Shown here: positions 33,711 through 44,554 of the stretch, one piece after another
Layout: each line of letters starts with the position of its first letter
Numbering within the stretch: position 1 is the first letter of the stretch
Source: Meconema thalassinum
Taxonomy: Eukaryota > Arthropoda > Insecta > Orthoptera > Tettigoniidae
Direction: 5' to 3'
DNA: 64,000 nucleotides
Assembly: GCA_946902985.2 (NCBI GenBank)
Contig: OX336389.2
Coordinates: 126,639,572 to 126,703,571, forward strand
The notes under the pieces: generated by a model
Database searches by the model: none
What the model saw: only the letters and a program-made list of their open reading frames with translations
Told to the model about the DNA's origin: nothing
Position numbers and translations under genes: made by a program

Positions 33711-34480
33711 CAGTAATCCAGGTTCTCCTTTTGGTGAGAACTGGCTATGGAGGAAAGGTGAGCTCTCGTGCCACGTCCTTAAAACCCGAATTCGGAAGAG
33801 AATTTAAGGGAGACTTAATTGTGTTCATAACCAGCTTATCTATGAGGTGAGGATACAAACTTCTTCGCCGATTTTGTGCAGCCCGTGGACTAGAAATGTG
33901 AGACGGAGCATTTTCGGGAGATAACTTTCAATGCTTTAGCTGCTCTTTTAATGCAAGGTGCCGCATCTGTGACAAAAAGTAATTCATCAACATGCCGCAT
34001 TCCATGTGGCCAACATGGAATTTGTAAGAAATTGTGCTACTGTGGAGCTTCTTGTTCACTCCATCTCTTCCGTTGTCGAAAAAAATTCGGATGATTGGTC
34101 ATATTGCGTTGTTTCTATAGTTCTGATGACGAAGTTGGCCATGTAACCTCCCTTTAAATACGTAATTTCATCAATGGAGATCAAGATTTTCTTTTCCGCA
34201 ATTCTCTTCAGGGCCTCTTCAAAGCAGACATTCAGATAAGTTCTTCTTACAATTAATGTGGGTTCTGATGGAACATCTTTTTAGCGTACTCCTGCAGAAA
34301 CATCTTGAGGATTGATTCCTGAATGTTGCAAATACTGTTGGTATTGAAATGGTCTTAGGCCGGGCCATTTTAAAAACTCTGAACTTGAGTTGTAAAGTAC
34401 AATTTTTCGGTGATTAATAGATTTTTGACAGATTTTGCAAAATAATATAGCCCCTTCAGTAAACATAGGAGATACGTTTT
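33711..34480 (-). pseudogene. hAT transposase remnant (CGGBP1-related type)
   Basis: On the minus strand the pieces appear in family order. A BED-like finger start ILFCKICQKSINHRK is near 34440. DVPSEPTLIVRRTYLNVCFE and ISIDEITYLKGGYMANFVIR lie at about 34275-34100. LLFVTDAAPCIKRAAKAL is near 33960, LVHGLHKIGEEV near 33870 and PVLTKRRTWI near 33740. The expected family text is of the SIDET.D..GRYVAN / LFVTDAAPYM.KA / PVLTRWGTWL type. Several stops and frameshifts destroy it. The catalytic aspartates of the SIDE and TDAAP motifs are still visible. Its right end meets an F6 SINE and its left end the R1 fragment. Confidence 0.85.
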
Positions 34481-34499
34481 TGACTGTTTAAAGCAAATA

Positions 34500-34745
34500 C
34501 ACGGGACTGCGCAGGCCAATCGGCAGAGACGTTGAGCTTCTGAATGAGAGAGAGTGGGTTCGATTCCCACCCAGGTAGTGGCTTATAGAAACAAAATCTA
34601 CCATTACAAAAATGAGTACCAAATAATTCGTTGGAGCAAAGGCGGCCGGGCTTGGAGCTGACAACTCCATCCTACGAAGGGTAGAAGCCTCTACCTTCCA
34701 TTGCTCCAAGGGCCTCCACGGCATGTACGGAGTTGGCCTTGCTTT
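34500..34745 (+). mobile_element. tRNA-derived SINE, family F6
   Basis: The head carries GCGCAGGCCAATCGGCAGAG and a T-arm GTGGGTTCGATTCCCACCC. The body contains AGCAAAGGCGGCCGGGCTTG, a self-complementary patch (GAAGGGTAGAAGCCTCTACC) and GGGCCTCCACGGCATG. It has no central domain or tail in common with F1/F2. Confidence 0.8.
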
Positions 34746-35515
34746 AATATTTTTGAAAACAAATAAATGTATTTTTAGGGAACATGATTCTCAATGGATA
34801 ATGTTTTGACATGAATATGTCATTTGATACGTGGAAATATTTTCACTTCGATATATTGAAATTCTTGATGTGATTTTTAAAATGCGTAACACAATCGCAG
34901 AAAAATTATCCAAAGCAGGAAAATAAAGGCTTTAAATAGGCAACACAAGCCAAACAAGGCAAATTGGAAGCTGTCTACAAATGTAAGGAATCGGACTCCT
35001 CAATATATCCACCCAAGTAGAAAAAGCATTTTGCCTAACTTCTGCCAATGAGGAGACTTTAAAAGTCGCCATTTAAACATTTTAAGTTCACAATTTTTGT
35101 ACTAATATTATGTAAAAACCATTACTTCTAAATAATTGTCACAAAATTTGGCAGCTCTGGTTGGTTGACGAATACAGGACAACACTGGTACACCAAAACA
35201 AATCCCGAGGCTCTCTTAAGTAGTTCCAGGGACGCGGAACAAAGAAATAACAACTGACAGCTCTTCATGCGTACTGCTTCTAGTTCCCATATCAGTTGAG
35301 TTAAATTAATTGCAGTAGGCATGGTTTTATGAACGGAAATAAAAACTTTTCAAAGTATTTAAATGCTTGGATCAGCGTAACCAGCTGAGACAACCTCTCA
35401 GAAGCTAATTCATGTATTGAAGCATTCTTGGGTGGCTTCTACAGTGTACTGTAGTTTCATTATCACTCCAGATGTGTTTCGTTGGAGAGCAGGTTCCCAT
35501 GTAGTATTTTTAGCC
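34746..35515. other. Unassigned AT-rich interval
   Basis: No gene or repeat is recognised between the F6 SINE and the second H copy. Confidence 0.5.
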
Positions 35516-36575
35516 TATATTCATTTATGAAAGAAATAGGCGTATGAGATCACCTTTTTTCCGTGTGTGTGTGTGTGTGTGTGTGTCCATGCGTGTGTGT
35601 CCCCCACTAATAAAATCTAAATGGCTGGAGCGATTTCAATGAAACTCGATAAGGACATAGTACTATTTCGTTCGACCCCGAACGTGCCCTTCAAATATTA
35701 ATACGTCTCAAAAATGGCGGCTGTGCGAAGTATTTCACCGGCTTTCTATATCTCCGAAACTACGTACTACTGATATCACCCTGAAATTTTGCACGGTGAT
35801 AAAGGGTACTAATAGAAGTTCACATATGTGACTTCCAAATACCTGTTAAGTACAAATCGAACATGTTGGCCAACAGAATTTGAAACAACGTATAAATAGA
35901 TGTTTCTCGCGATGTAACCATCCGAGCGCAGTAAAACTTGGTGCAGCAATTTTTATGCACATTGTAATGCACTGAAATCTCATTTAGTTCAATTGTTTAC
36001 ATAACCTCAAAATGGCGGCTGTGCGAAATTTTCAAATTATGTTTTTAATTCTTGTAACCTAATCATGCGATCGAAGTCAACGTTTGAATAATCAACCTAC
36101 GCAATAATCGTCATCTAATAGTAACCTACATAACTCCGTGGCCTATTATACAGTATAACAATCCAACATGGTGACCATCCGAGATATTTAGACAGCTCTC
36201 AATATCTATGAATCTATGACAACAATCAAATTGAAATTTTGTATGTTGATAAAAGCTATTATCATGAGTTCACATAAGGAAATTTCAACAATCTGGTCAA
36301 TACAAATACAACATGGCGGCGACGCGAAATTTAAGTATTTCGTTTTTATTTCCTGTGTCCTAATTATGCGACTGATGTTTGAATAATGAACCTACCCAAT
36401 AATCTTCATCTAATAGTACATGACGCTATGGCCTACATATATAAAAATCCAACATGGCAACCATCTGACGGTTCTCAATATCTACGAATCTCGTACGGCA
36501 ATCACACGGAAATTTTGTATGTTGTTGGAGGCAATTTACATAAGTAGGAAATATGAAAATAGGCTATTTAATTCC
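35516..36575 (-). mobile_element. Repeat H, copy 2 (inverted relative to copy 1)
   Basis: Reads as the reverse complement of 11590-12735: TTCATTTATGAAA.AAATAGG, GAGATCACC, a (GT)n patch at 35563-35585, CTAAATGGCTGGAGCG, TTTCAATGAAACTCG, then repeated blocks with CAACATGGC and GATATTTAGACA. The diverged internal repeats are again present, so the array is a property of the family and not a local event. Confidence 0.85.
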
Positions 36576-36589
36576 TCACGGAACTACTT

Positions 36590-36870
36590 GTTCTATTTGT
36601 ATGCTCCCCGCTGCGTGACGGTACGCATTAAATTGCGGACCACGACAACGATGGGCAGCTGCAGCAAATCCCGAGTTCGGAGGTTCGAATCTCCTTATTT
36701 AAGTCCCGCGGCACCTACCCTATACCCAACCCTAAGAATTACTGTTACACACACTACCACATTCAGCAACAAAACACAGGTTATCAGACAAATTGGATAC
36801 ACACCCAAATGCACGGGGCTGGTGCCCAAGATATTCCAAGCCCCTAAAACGAATTACGAACTAAAAGAGA
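36590..36870 (+). mobile_element. SINE with F8-like head and the shared 3' tail
   Basis: The head has CCGCTGCGTGACGGTACGCA and B-box-like GGAGGTTCGAATCTCC. The tail is ACACAGGTTATCAGACAAAT, ATGCACGGGGCTGG, CCAAGATATTCCAAGCCCCT. The central domain is lost. Confidence 0.8.
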
Positions 36871-36899
36871 GCCCTATATCCACGGATACTTTCTACTTG

Positions 36900-36965
36900 T
36901 TATAATAATAACAATAATAATAATGATAATAATAATAATAATAATATTAACAATAATAATAAAAA
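36900..36965. repeat. (TAA)n-type tract with CAA/TGA interruptions
   Basis: Repeated ATAATAATAA with CAATAA and TGATAA interruptions follows the preceding SINE. Confidence 0.92.
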
Positions 36966-37775
36966 TATGTATACACAATAAACAATACTGAGTGTGCTAT
37001 TTGTGAAATGTAAATAGGCTATAAAGAACATTTATTTAATTGTGTCCAGTCTAGATTTTTTTTAAATTTTACTTTCAGTTCGTAGATTAAACTGGACATC
37101 ATTAATTTTACTTTTAAGTGTAGAGAATTCAAGTTGAAACTATCTCATTAGTCCGGGCTATGTTGGATTATAAACATGCGTTGAATTGAAGTAGGGGAAG
37201 CTCGGCTAAATCCGCAGTAGGCCTACTTCAAATAAGCGTGAGAGACGAGTTTTTTCACACCAGTTGGGTTGAGTGAAGTATTTATTTCCCTTGGGTATGA
37301 ATCTCGGAACGAAAGGTGCTGCCAATTGGTGATAAAATTGTGAAAACCTGTAGCTGAGTATTGTACTTTGTTCGAGATGACGTCGTGATGAATGGCAATT
37401 ATTTATAAATAATTTTACTGGTATTTCGGTAATGTATTTATGCAGTGGTGTTAGTAATGAATCATTTTATTGAAATAATGTAGTTTTACCGCAGAATATT
37501 CATCCGATTGTTGTTGATGAGCCTAGCTCTAGCGGCATGACCCTTAGCTTTTACCTCGTAACTTGAGATTGAAGAGGCGCGCTGTGAGTGTGCCATTGAC
37601 AAGTATCTCGATCTGTTGGCGTAATTAGGAGCTGATTGATGGTCCAGGAAAAGTGCAGCTCAGGAAACAAAAGTGTTCGATGGCATTCCAGGTAGTGAAG
37701 CACAAGAAATTCATCCTGAGGCTCCAAGCACGTCTGGACAAGGAGTAGAACAAATTCCCAAATTCCAAGCACAAA
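36966..37775. other. Unassigned interval
   Basis: No gene or repeat is recognised. TTTCAGTTCGTAGATTAAAC and nearby text at 37074-37110 recur at 38670-38712 (TTCTGTTCGTAGATTAAACT), a small dispersed duplication. ATAGGCTATAAAGAACATTT also recurs at about 37014 and 38645. Confidence 0.55.
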
Positions 37776-37782
37776 ATAATAA

Positions 37783-37960
37783 TGTTATCGGTTTTACATC
37801 CCTCTTAACAACTGAAGTTTTAAGAGACGCCGGGGGGCCGGAATTTTGCCCCTGCTCCATCGTATTTGCGCATCCTCAATCGCCAACCGACTGCGCCGGG
37901 ATTCAATCCCGCTATCTCGAGCTCAACAGGAATAGTCACTACTCTATCACGAATCAATTA
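37783..37960 (-). mobile_element. tRNA-derived SINE, family F7
   Basis: The minus strand has head B box GGGATTGAATCCCGGCG, body AATTCCGGCCCCCCGGCGTC and tail GGGATGTAAAACCGATAACA followed by TTATTATT. The ends match the F7 copies at 17588 and 42455. Confidence 0.8.
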
Positions 37961-38081
37961 ATTAATGAATTAATATTCAGAGGATTCATAATAAGATTCA
38001 AGGACTTTATCACACTAACGTTCATTGGTATACACAGGTATAATCTGTGAAGAGGAGGAAAGGGAGGGGAAAATGAAGAGA

Positions 38082-38097
38082 AGGGGGGGGGGGGGGG
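38082..38097. repeat. Poly-G run in a purine-rich tract
   Basis: A run of about 15 G follows GAGGAAAGGGAGGGGAAAAT. It is a potential G-quadruplex or triplex site, with no gene nearby. Confidence 0.85.
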
Positions 38098-38099
38098 AG

Positions 38100-39545
38100 T
38101 GAGTTTGATTCATTGGTGTCACAGTGCTTGTATTGAGTTGCTGACTTAGTTATTTCTTATTTTTTAAAATAATATTTTCCTTTTCTTGAAGGAATATGAA
38201 CCTAAAAATTAGTGTGGAGTTAGACTGATCATATTGCGGATTTACACTGAATGCCACACGTTGTACTAAATGATTTATACAACCCATGTATGATAAAATG
38301 TTAATTTTAAGAACGGAAGTTATGTCACAAATATACACTACTTTAACTTCTATGTAAAATTTTTGAAACCCTTTCACTTAACTTATCATACAAACTATAA
38401 TGCGCTTAATATTGTGGATTTAGCAGAGCTTCCCCTATTATTTTACACTTTAATTTAATTTCCAAAACTGCAACTATTAGGCTATGTGAAGAATAGACCA
38501 TGAAACACCCATTTTGTAAGAAATTTGATCTTGTAATAAAATATTCTTCATTATTTCACCAACACAGTATTTTAAAACATAGATTACTGCAAAAGTTATT
38601 TAAATTCAGTACCTTCACAATTAATTGCGAAATGTACAGTAAGTAGGCTATAAAGAACATTTCTTTAATTTTACTTTCTGTTCGTAGATTAAACTGGACA
38701 TCATTAACTTTACTTTCATTCCGCTATGGTATTTGAAATCAGTTGTATAGCCAAATATTGAAAATGAGTTAAGCATCTTAATAATAATTAGTGTTCCAGC
38801 GATTAAAACGACTGTTTCCAGTAAAATAACATTTTTGGGCATATGCGAAGTCAGTTAGGAAATACGCCCTTCTAATTGGTATTCTACCAGTACATGGCTT
38901 ACTCAGAAGTAGCTGGAATATCAAGCCATTTCATCTTTTTACTTGCATCGTATTTCAACAATCCTGACGACTTGGTTTTGAAACGTGAATTGAAATTTAT
39001 TCGTTCGATTAACACAGTATCTATAATATGTTCCGGAGGCACCCTTGGACTTCATCTCTACCCATCGGGGCGGGCTCGTATGTTCTCACAACTACTGGTG
39101 GAGTTGTTTCAATTCCTCATTTAGCACGGTGAATAGTTAACGTGTGGTTATAGGTCCAGTGGGACTGGCCACGCAACATCTCTACAATCGCTTTGGATCA
39201 GGTCCGGTCAGTACTGGGCCAGTAAAGCAGATGCACCAGATGTTTTTCAAACTACGAGGGTATTTGCCCTTGTTTTATGAACGGGATCAAAATATTGTAC
39301 TGGTACCGAAAAGAGCCTATCTCAAGCATGGCATTGCCTAAAATGTCTCGATACATGCCATAGTTCATTGATATCTTCAACTACATCGATAGACGAAACC
39401 CAAATCAGAAAAAAACAACCCCAGACTACCACCACCAAATAAAATATAGGCAAAAGATACTGTGGCGAATTACGTTCACCCCGGATATCCACTAGGTCAA
39501 TTCGTGTCCACCTGAGCATCAGAGCGTGTGCCATGTCTCATCGGA
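38100..39545. other. Unassigned AT-rich interval
   Basis: No gene is seen. 38645-38712 shares two short blocks with 37014-37110, as noted for that interval. The rest shows nothing recognisable. Confidence 0.5.
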
Positions 39546-39547
39546 GA

Positions 39548-39729
39548 GATAGTATATGATAGCACTTGGTTTGGTGGTTGTACTGCTGCTAGGAAGCTTC
39601 TTTTCAAAATCACCAAAGCTCATAATCATCATTGGCCACTTAAGCTCTGATTTTGGGCTTTGGCGATTGTGAAGAGAAGCTTCCTAGCAGCAGTACGACC
39701 TCCAAAACCAAGTGCTATCACATACTATC
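39548..39729. mobile_element. 182-bp foldback (near-palindromic) element
   Basis: Left GATAGTATATGATAGCACTT, then TACTGCTGCTAGGAAGCTTC, faces right GAAGCTTCCTAGCAGCAGTA, then AAGTGCTATCACATACTATC. Arms of about 85 bp agree at roughly nine positions in ten and surround a loop of only ~12 bp. Transcribed from either strand it would form a long hairpin. It could be a palindromic MITE or a hairpin-RNA source. No target-site duplication is clear. Confidence 0.9.
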
Positions 39730-40559
39730 ACTGGTCTCCGTATCTGGTCTGTGACGGAAGTCCTCTGCAAGCATTGACAAGACTGTCTGAAGGCTGGTTT
39801 TTCATAGCACACTTCTGAGTTCGCTGGTGCTGGTTAGTTTAGGTGCATGTGCCTAACAAAGTTATGATTGCGTTTAATGCTTCTATAGCGTTTCCACTTG
39901 ACAATATCATCATTACTAGTGAGCATATCAAATACGTAATCATTCTCCTATGCCTGGTACAAACCAGACACCAGATGCAACCCAAGACCTTTTGGATACG
40001 GAGTCCCTATACGTACCCCAATACCTCAGAAGGCGGCGAGAGCTACAACTATCCCCATTTGTGCTTTGAGATGAAGGTGCTTTTCAGTAATACTATAACT
40101 TACTGGGTTATAGTTCAGTCGGCTAACAGAGTCTCAATGGCTTGTAAAGGGAGCAGCATTTCCCTTGCTCGGCAGGAGATGATTTTATGAGGGTAATGGG
40201 CTGTAAACGTAAGTTGTGTCGAAAGCTTCCAGATTCAACAACAATCCTTAGAGCAAGGTATGTTACCAATACAACTGTTATTATTGGAATAGATGTCAGC
40301 CTTTCAAGGGCTCTTTGAAAGGCCTTGGTCAAATTAATTTGCCGGTAATGCACGAAGCAAAATATTGGTCATGTTGTGGTCCATGATCAGTCTTTTATAT
40401 TCTGTCTTAAGATAAAATAAATGCTAACGTTGTCAATAGAGGATGCAAAATGTTATTGGCAATGTTCACAATCCCTTTTAAGTAGGAGAGAACGGGCAAT
40501 ACATCTGGTGTCCAGAGAAAGGAAGCTGACATGAAAACTTCGTAATTACTTTTTGTTAA

Positions 40560-40870
40560 TTCATTTAAGGAGCTTAGGGCATCTTGATTATCAGCCCTGT
40601 GTATTTGGGTGTGAGTTGAACTAGTCTGATAATTTCTAATCCTGTGATGACTGTAATAGCGTGTGCAACTGTATTGGGGACGGGAATGGTGTAGGAAGGT
40701 GCCCCGGCACTGGAAGTAAGGCACTATACCGGCATTTTCCTGGAGCGAGTGTGAAAAAAAACGGGAGAAAAACATTCAGGATTGTCGCTTTCAGCGAAGG
40801 GATTCAAACCTACGATATCTGGACTTGCTGCAGCAAGCACGCCTACGCCGCGGGGTACAATAGCATTCAT
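40560..40870 (-). mobile_element. SINE with the shared tail and F8-like head
   Basis: The minus strand shows head B box GGTTTGAATCCCTTCGC, a central remnant (CCAGGAAAATGCCGGTATAG) and tail elements ACACCCAAATACACAGGGCT and GATAATCAAGATGCCCTAAG. A longer poly-T stretch (GTTTTTTTTCACAC) interrupts the centre. Confidence 0.7.
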
Positions 40871-41044
40871 AACACAAAAATGCAATGATTTCAGTCCTAC
40901 ATAATCATATTTTGGGTCCCTTATCCATACCATTTTAGGGGCTTGGAACATTTAGGTTGAACTTGTGTGGAGTGAACTCCAAATTGTCATGAGTAAATAG
41001 AAAGGGAACAAAATCACAGTTCGTCATCATGAGCAGGAGGCAAC

Positions 41045-41255
41045 AAGGGAAGGAGGCATGGCTCAGTGTACCGCCTTCCCATTCCTCACCTGAATTACAA
41101 ATACACATACTAATACAGCCATCACAATACCACTGGTTATCAGACAAGATTCCACACACACACACACACACGTTCACGGGGCTAAACGACCTCGATGTCC
41201 AAGCCCCTCAACTGACACAACAACAACAACAACAACATCCTTTTCTCTATAAACT
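41045..41255 (+). mobile_element. SINE 3' half with the shared tail
   Basis: Contains TTCCCATTCCTCACCTGAAT, TACAGCCATCACAATACCAC, GGTTATCAGACAAGATTCC, a (CA)n expansion, TTCACGGGGCTAAACGACC and a (CAA)n end. The head is missing. Confidence 0.8.
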
Positions 41256-41499
41256 CGTCAAAGATGGGTGATCTTAGTTAGTAATTTTTAATTACAAGGC
41301 ATTAATGATACAGTATCAGAACACTGTATAGTAGATAACTTTTCAATCTTTAATAATTAACGTAACCATCGATTTATTAATCTAAAATTAGAATGAACAG
41401 TCGCGGTAGGCCCCTGGTGTTTTATTGTTTTCTGACAGAAGCTTAGTGCTTCAGCTCATTTCTATTAATACGTAACACTTGAAGTACCAATATTCAAAC

Positions 41500-41838
41500 T
41501 AGTGACGTAGCCGTGCGCGTTAAATTCCGCATCACGACTGCGACGAGGAAGAAGTCCGAAGATCGGAGATTCGAATCCCGGCACTGACAGTGGCTATCCT
41601 GAGTGTGGTTTATCCCCGTGTTATTTCTACACTCCCTCCAGGCAAACGCCAGATTGGTATCTTATTTGAAGTCATGGGACACCCACACAATCACTGTCCC
41701 TAATACGATTGCACACACTACTAGGCATACATTCTTCACAGAAACTTAGGTTAACAGACTATTCAACACATATCCAAGTACACAGGTTTGATGGCTAAAA
41801 TGTCCAAAGCCCCTAAAATGAATTGATAACAACAATAT
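41500..41838 (+). mobile_element. tRNA-derived SINE, family F8, full length
   Basis: The head has GTGACGTAGCCGTGCGCG and a T-arm GAGATTCGAATCCCGGCACT. Next come a central domain of the shared type (CCCTCCAGGCAAACGCCAGA) and the tail TTAACAGACTATTC, CCAAGTACACAGG, CAAAGCCCCTAAAATGAATT. Confidence 0.82.
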
Positions 41839-41877
41839 TCAGCTCTATTTGACCTAGTCAATCTATTAAATGTAACC

Positions 41878-42260
41878 ACCTCGTTGCGTAGTGGCTAGCA
41901 TTCATGGCTGTTACTGTGAAAGCCCGGGTTCGATTCCCAGCCCTGCCAACAAATTTAATTCTGGTCTGATGGATGAAGTGGGGTACATTCAGCCTCGTGA
42001 GACAAAACTGAGAGGAGGAGGGTTTGATTCCCACCTCAGCTATCCTGGAAGTGTTACCCATGGTTACCAATTTCTACTCTAGGCACATGCCGAAATGGTA
42101 CATAACGTATAGCAACGGCCACTTCCTACCCAAATCCTACCTTGTTTATGTATACACACATCACAGTGACACAGGTTATCAGACAACTTCTACACACACC
42201 CAAGTACACGGGGCTACATGAACACGATGCCGCAGAGCCCTTAAAGAATTAACAACAACA
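41878..42260 (+). mobile_element. tRNA-derived SINE, family F2, full length
   Basis: Head GTTGCGTAGTGGCTAGCATT with B box GGGTTCGATTCCCAGC; GTGGGGTACATTCAGCCTCG; second box GAGGGTTTGATTCCCACCTC; degraded central domain; tail AGGTTATCAGACAACTTCTA, CCCAAGTACACGGGGCTACA and an ACAACATAAACA end. Confidence 0.88.
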
Positions 42261-42444
42261 TAAACATATTGGCGATGTTAAACATGAGAACCTTATTCTG
42301 GCATTAATTCAGCAATATTACAAGGAGAAGAGGAGGCAGAAAGTGCCTTTTCCCCTCAAAGTCGGCACCTACAGTATGCTGGGCACCAGTGACGTCACAA
42401 TCAGGTCGTATACTCTGACTGGAGTCAAACTCGCAGTCAGATCC

Positions 42445-42672
42445 TCGCGTGGCTGGATGCGTGGCTCAGCGGTTATGTTCTCGCTTGCTATGCCCAAGGT
42501 TGCAGGATCAAATTCTGGCGCAGTCAGCTGGCATTTGAGGGTACACAAATGCGAGAGAGCCGTGTTAGTAGATTTACTGACACGTTAAAGATCCCCTTCG
42601 GGTCAAAATTCTGGCACCCTGGCGTGGCATCTCTAAAAGCCACAGATGTTAAAAGGGACGTAAAACAAATAA

Positions 42673-42711
<39 letters not shown>

Positions 42712-42712
42712 C
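42445..42712 (+). mobile_element. tRNA-derived SINE, family F7, intact, with (TTA)n tail
   Basis: Head GATGCGTGGCTCAGCGGTTA and B box GGATCAAATTCTGGCG. The body includes GCGAGAGAGCCGTGTTAGTA, GACACGTTAAAGATCCCC, TTCGGGTCAAAATTCTGG and AAAAGGGACGTAAAACAAAT. The (TTA)n tail spans 42673-42710. It is the uninterrupted reference for the split F7 at 17588. Confidence 0.9.
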
Positions 42713-42954
42713 ATCTAATTCTCGTCCCAGCCCCGCCACGTTGGTGTTCGGAATTCCAGCAGGTAGCGAGCCAAGAAACTTTCTGCTTGAGTTGCTAATG
42801 ATGTGAACGTACAGGAAACCATCAGTCAAAAGATTGCAATACATCTTGTTATTCAATGTGAAGGCCACGGGCAGAATCAAATCTCGTGCTTATTGCTAAT
42901 GCTACGGGGAACATAATGTGCTTAAGCGGTAAATAACGTTCTGTTTTGATTAAC

Positions 42955-43085
42955 ACAGGAGCACCACCACTGCTACGCCGTTCGAATCCCGACGCTGATA
43001 GCAACCACTATGAATGTGGTCTCCTCGTGGGTTCTTCCACACTCACTCCAAAAATGCCAGAATGTTACTTTATTTTAAGTCCCTA
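42955..43085 (+). mobile_element. SINE F8 head fragment
   Basis: Contains TACGCCGTTCGAATCCCGAC, GAATGTGGTCTCCTCGTGGG and CCAAAAATGCCAGAATG, as in the F8 copy at 41500. It lacks the tail and runs into an FB SINE, which may have inserted into it. Confidence 0.7.
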
Positions 43086-43093
43086 ATCCTCAA

Positions 43094-43437
43094 TACCGGG
43101 TGAGTTAGCCTTGGTCGTTACGGCGTGGCTGCAGGCAGTCGCTCACATGTGGGAGGCGAGAAGGTTCGAATCCCCCCACCGGCAACCTTGAAGATGGTTT
43201 TCTGTGGTTTCCCATATTTCTTCCAGGCAAATGCCGGGGTTGGTCCCTAACTATAGGCCACAGTCGCTACCTTCCAATTCCTCGTCCTACATTCACACTT
43301 TCCTCCCCAGACAACACTCCACATGGTACGGTACTTGTAGCTCACCCCATGGGTGTCCGCATAGAAATAGCTACAAACTCTGGCGAGCCGAACATGTCCG
43401 CGGACACTCCCGGCACTAAAAGCCATACGCTAAAAAG
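43094..43437 (+). mobile_element. tRNA-derived SINE, family FB, full length
   Basis: Head ACCGGGTGAGTTAGCCTTGG and B box GGTTCGAATCCCCCCACCGG; central domain AGATGGTTTTCTGTGGTTTC and CAGGCAAATGCCGGGGTTGG; body CCCCAGACAACACTCCACAT and GAACATGTCCGCGGACACTC; end GCCATACGCTAAAAAGTCC. It pairs with the minus-strand copy at 17710-18053. Confidence 0.9.
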
Positions 43438-43659
43438 TCCTCAATTAAGTTCCAAACATCAGTATCAATATTTTATTCCACAGGGAAGCTGTATTACGAA
43501 GTGAGAAAACACATTCATTAACAGAATCGCTTTTCAATCGGTCAACACGAGTGTGCTCAATTAGATTCGGGGGTGGGGGTATCAATTAATTTAATCATTT
43601 AGGGCTTGAACTACTGTAAATTAATTATTATTATTATGATCATGATGACGATGATGATG

Positions 43660-44365
43660 ATAATTGTTGTTTTAAGGGGCCTAGCGTTTAGGTTATCGGC
43701 CCCTAATGGTTTGGGTGATCGTGAAAAATGAGAATGTAAACTACAACCAAAACGTACACACTAGAAGAAGAAATTGAAAACAAAAGGAGAATAAGGCAAT
43801 CAAAGGACAGGAGGGAAAGAAATGCCCTCAACCCTCGAAGAATGAGGATTGAGGGACTTGGAAGCAAGGAGAGTCATGACAGGCAGATAGGAGAGGGTCC
43901 GCCCCAGAGGCAATGGAAAAAGAGGGAAAAACCGGACCCAGCTCGGGAATCACTTGGGGTTGCCATGTCCCGAACCCACCAGCCGTGAGCCCTTGAGGGT
44001 GTAGCACTATCCAGGATGCACCATACGTGGTGGGGCTACACACACCCTGCCTCCTAGAGTGCCTTGAGCAGAAGGCAGGAGATATGAAGAGAACAGAAGA
44101 GGTCTGACCCCTCGAAGAATAAAGGATCAGAAAAGATGAGACAAGGGCCAATTAAGGCGGGAAAGTGAAAGACTCCCTAGGCCACGGATACCCTAATACC
44201 GTCGGGGTCGGAAAAGAACAAGAGTTGACCAAGGGAGGTCGATAGGAACGATGCCCGAGAGGAGCCCGGCACAAGTAAGTGGAAGTAATGCCGAACTCGG
44301 CTGGAGCCCCGTGGTCGCCAACCCACGTTCCACTAGTCGTGAGCCCCTGGGGGAAATTAATTATT
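43660..44365 (-). mobile_element. Repeat G, long copy with retroposon-like 3' end
   Basis: The minus strand begins near 44360 (CCCCCAGGGGCTCACGACTA) and reads through the text shared with 4945-5345. It then continues with GGGTCCGGTTTTTCCCTC, TTCTTCGAGGGTTGAGGGCA and GTTTACATTCTCATTTTTCA. The end is ACCATTAGGGGCCGATAACC, TAGGCCCCTTAAAACAACAA and an ATCATCATC/TAATAA tail. The terminal simple repeat suggests a retroposed origin. No promoter boxes or protein are recognised. Confidence 0.85.
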
Positions 44366-44550
44366 AATCAGAGCCATTCCGTATGTGACATAATTATTAA
44401 ATAGAGCCATTCCATATATTGACATTTATAATACACCTCGGCAAGAAAATGCCTGCATAAGCGTTGTGGTGGGAGTAAATTGCAACTATTAACAACATGA
44501 TAGTATTTTGGAACACTTGGCAATTAAAATGGCATAGATAATATAGCTTA
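44366..44550. repeat. Short direct repeat around CAGAGCCATTCC
   Basis: TAATTATTAATCAGAGCCATTCCGT is followed about 36 bp later by AATTATTAAATAGAGCCATTCC. The two-unit repeat lies beside the G element. Confidence 0.75.
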
Positions 44551-44554
44551 AAAA

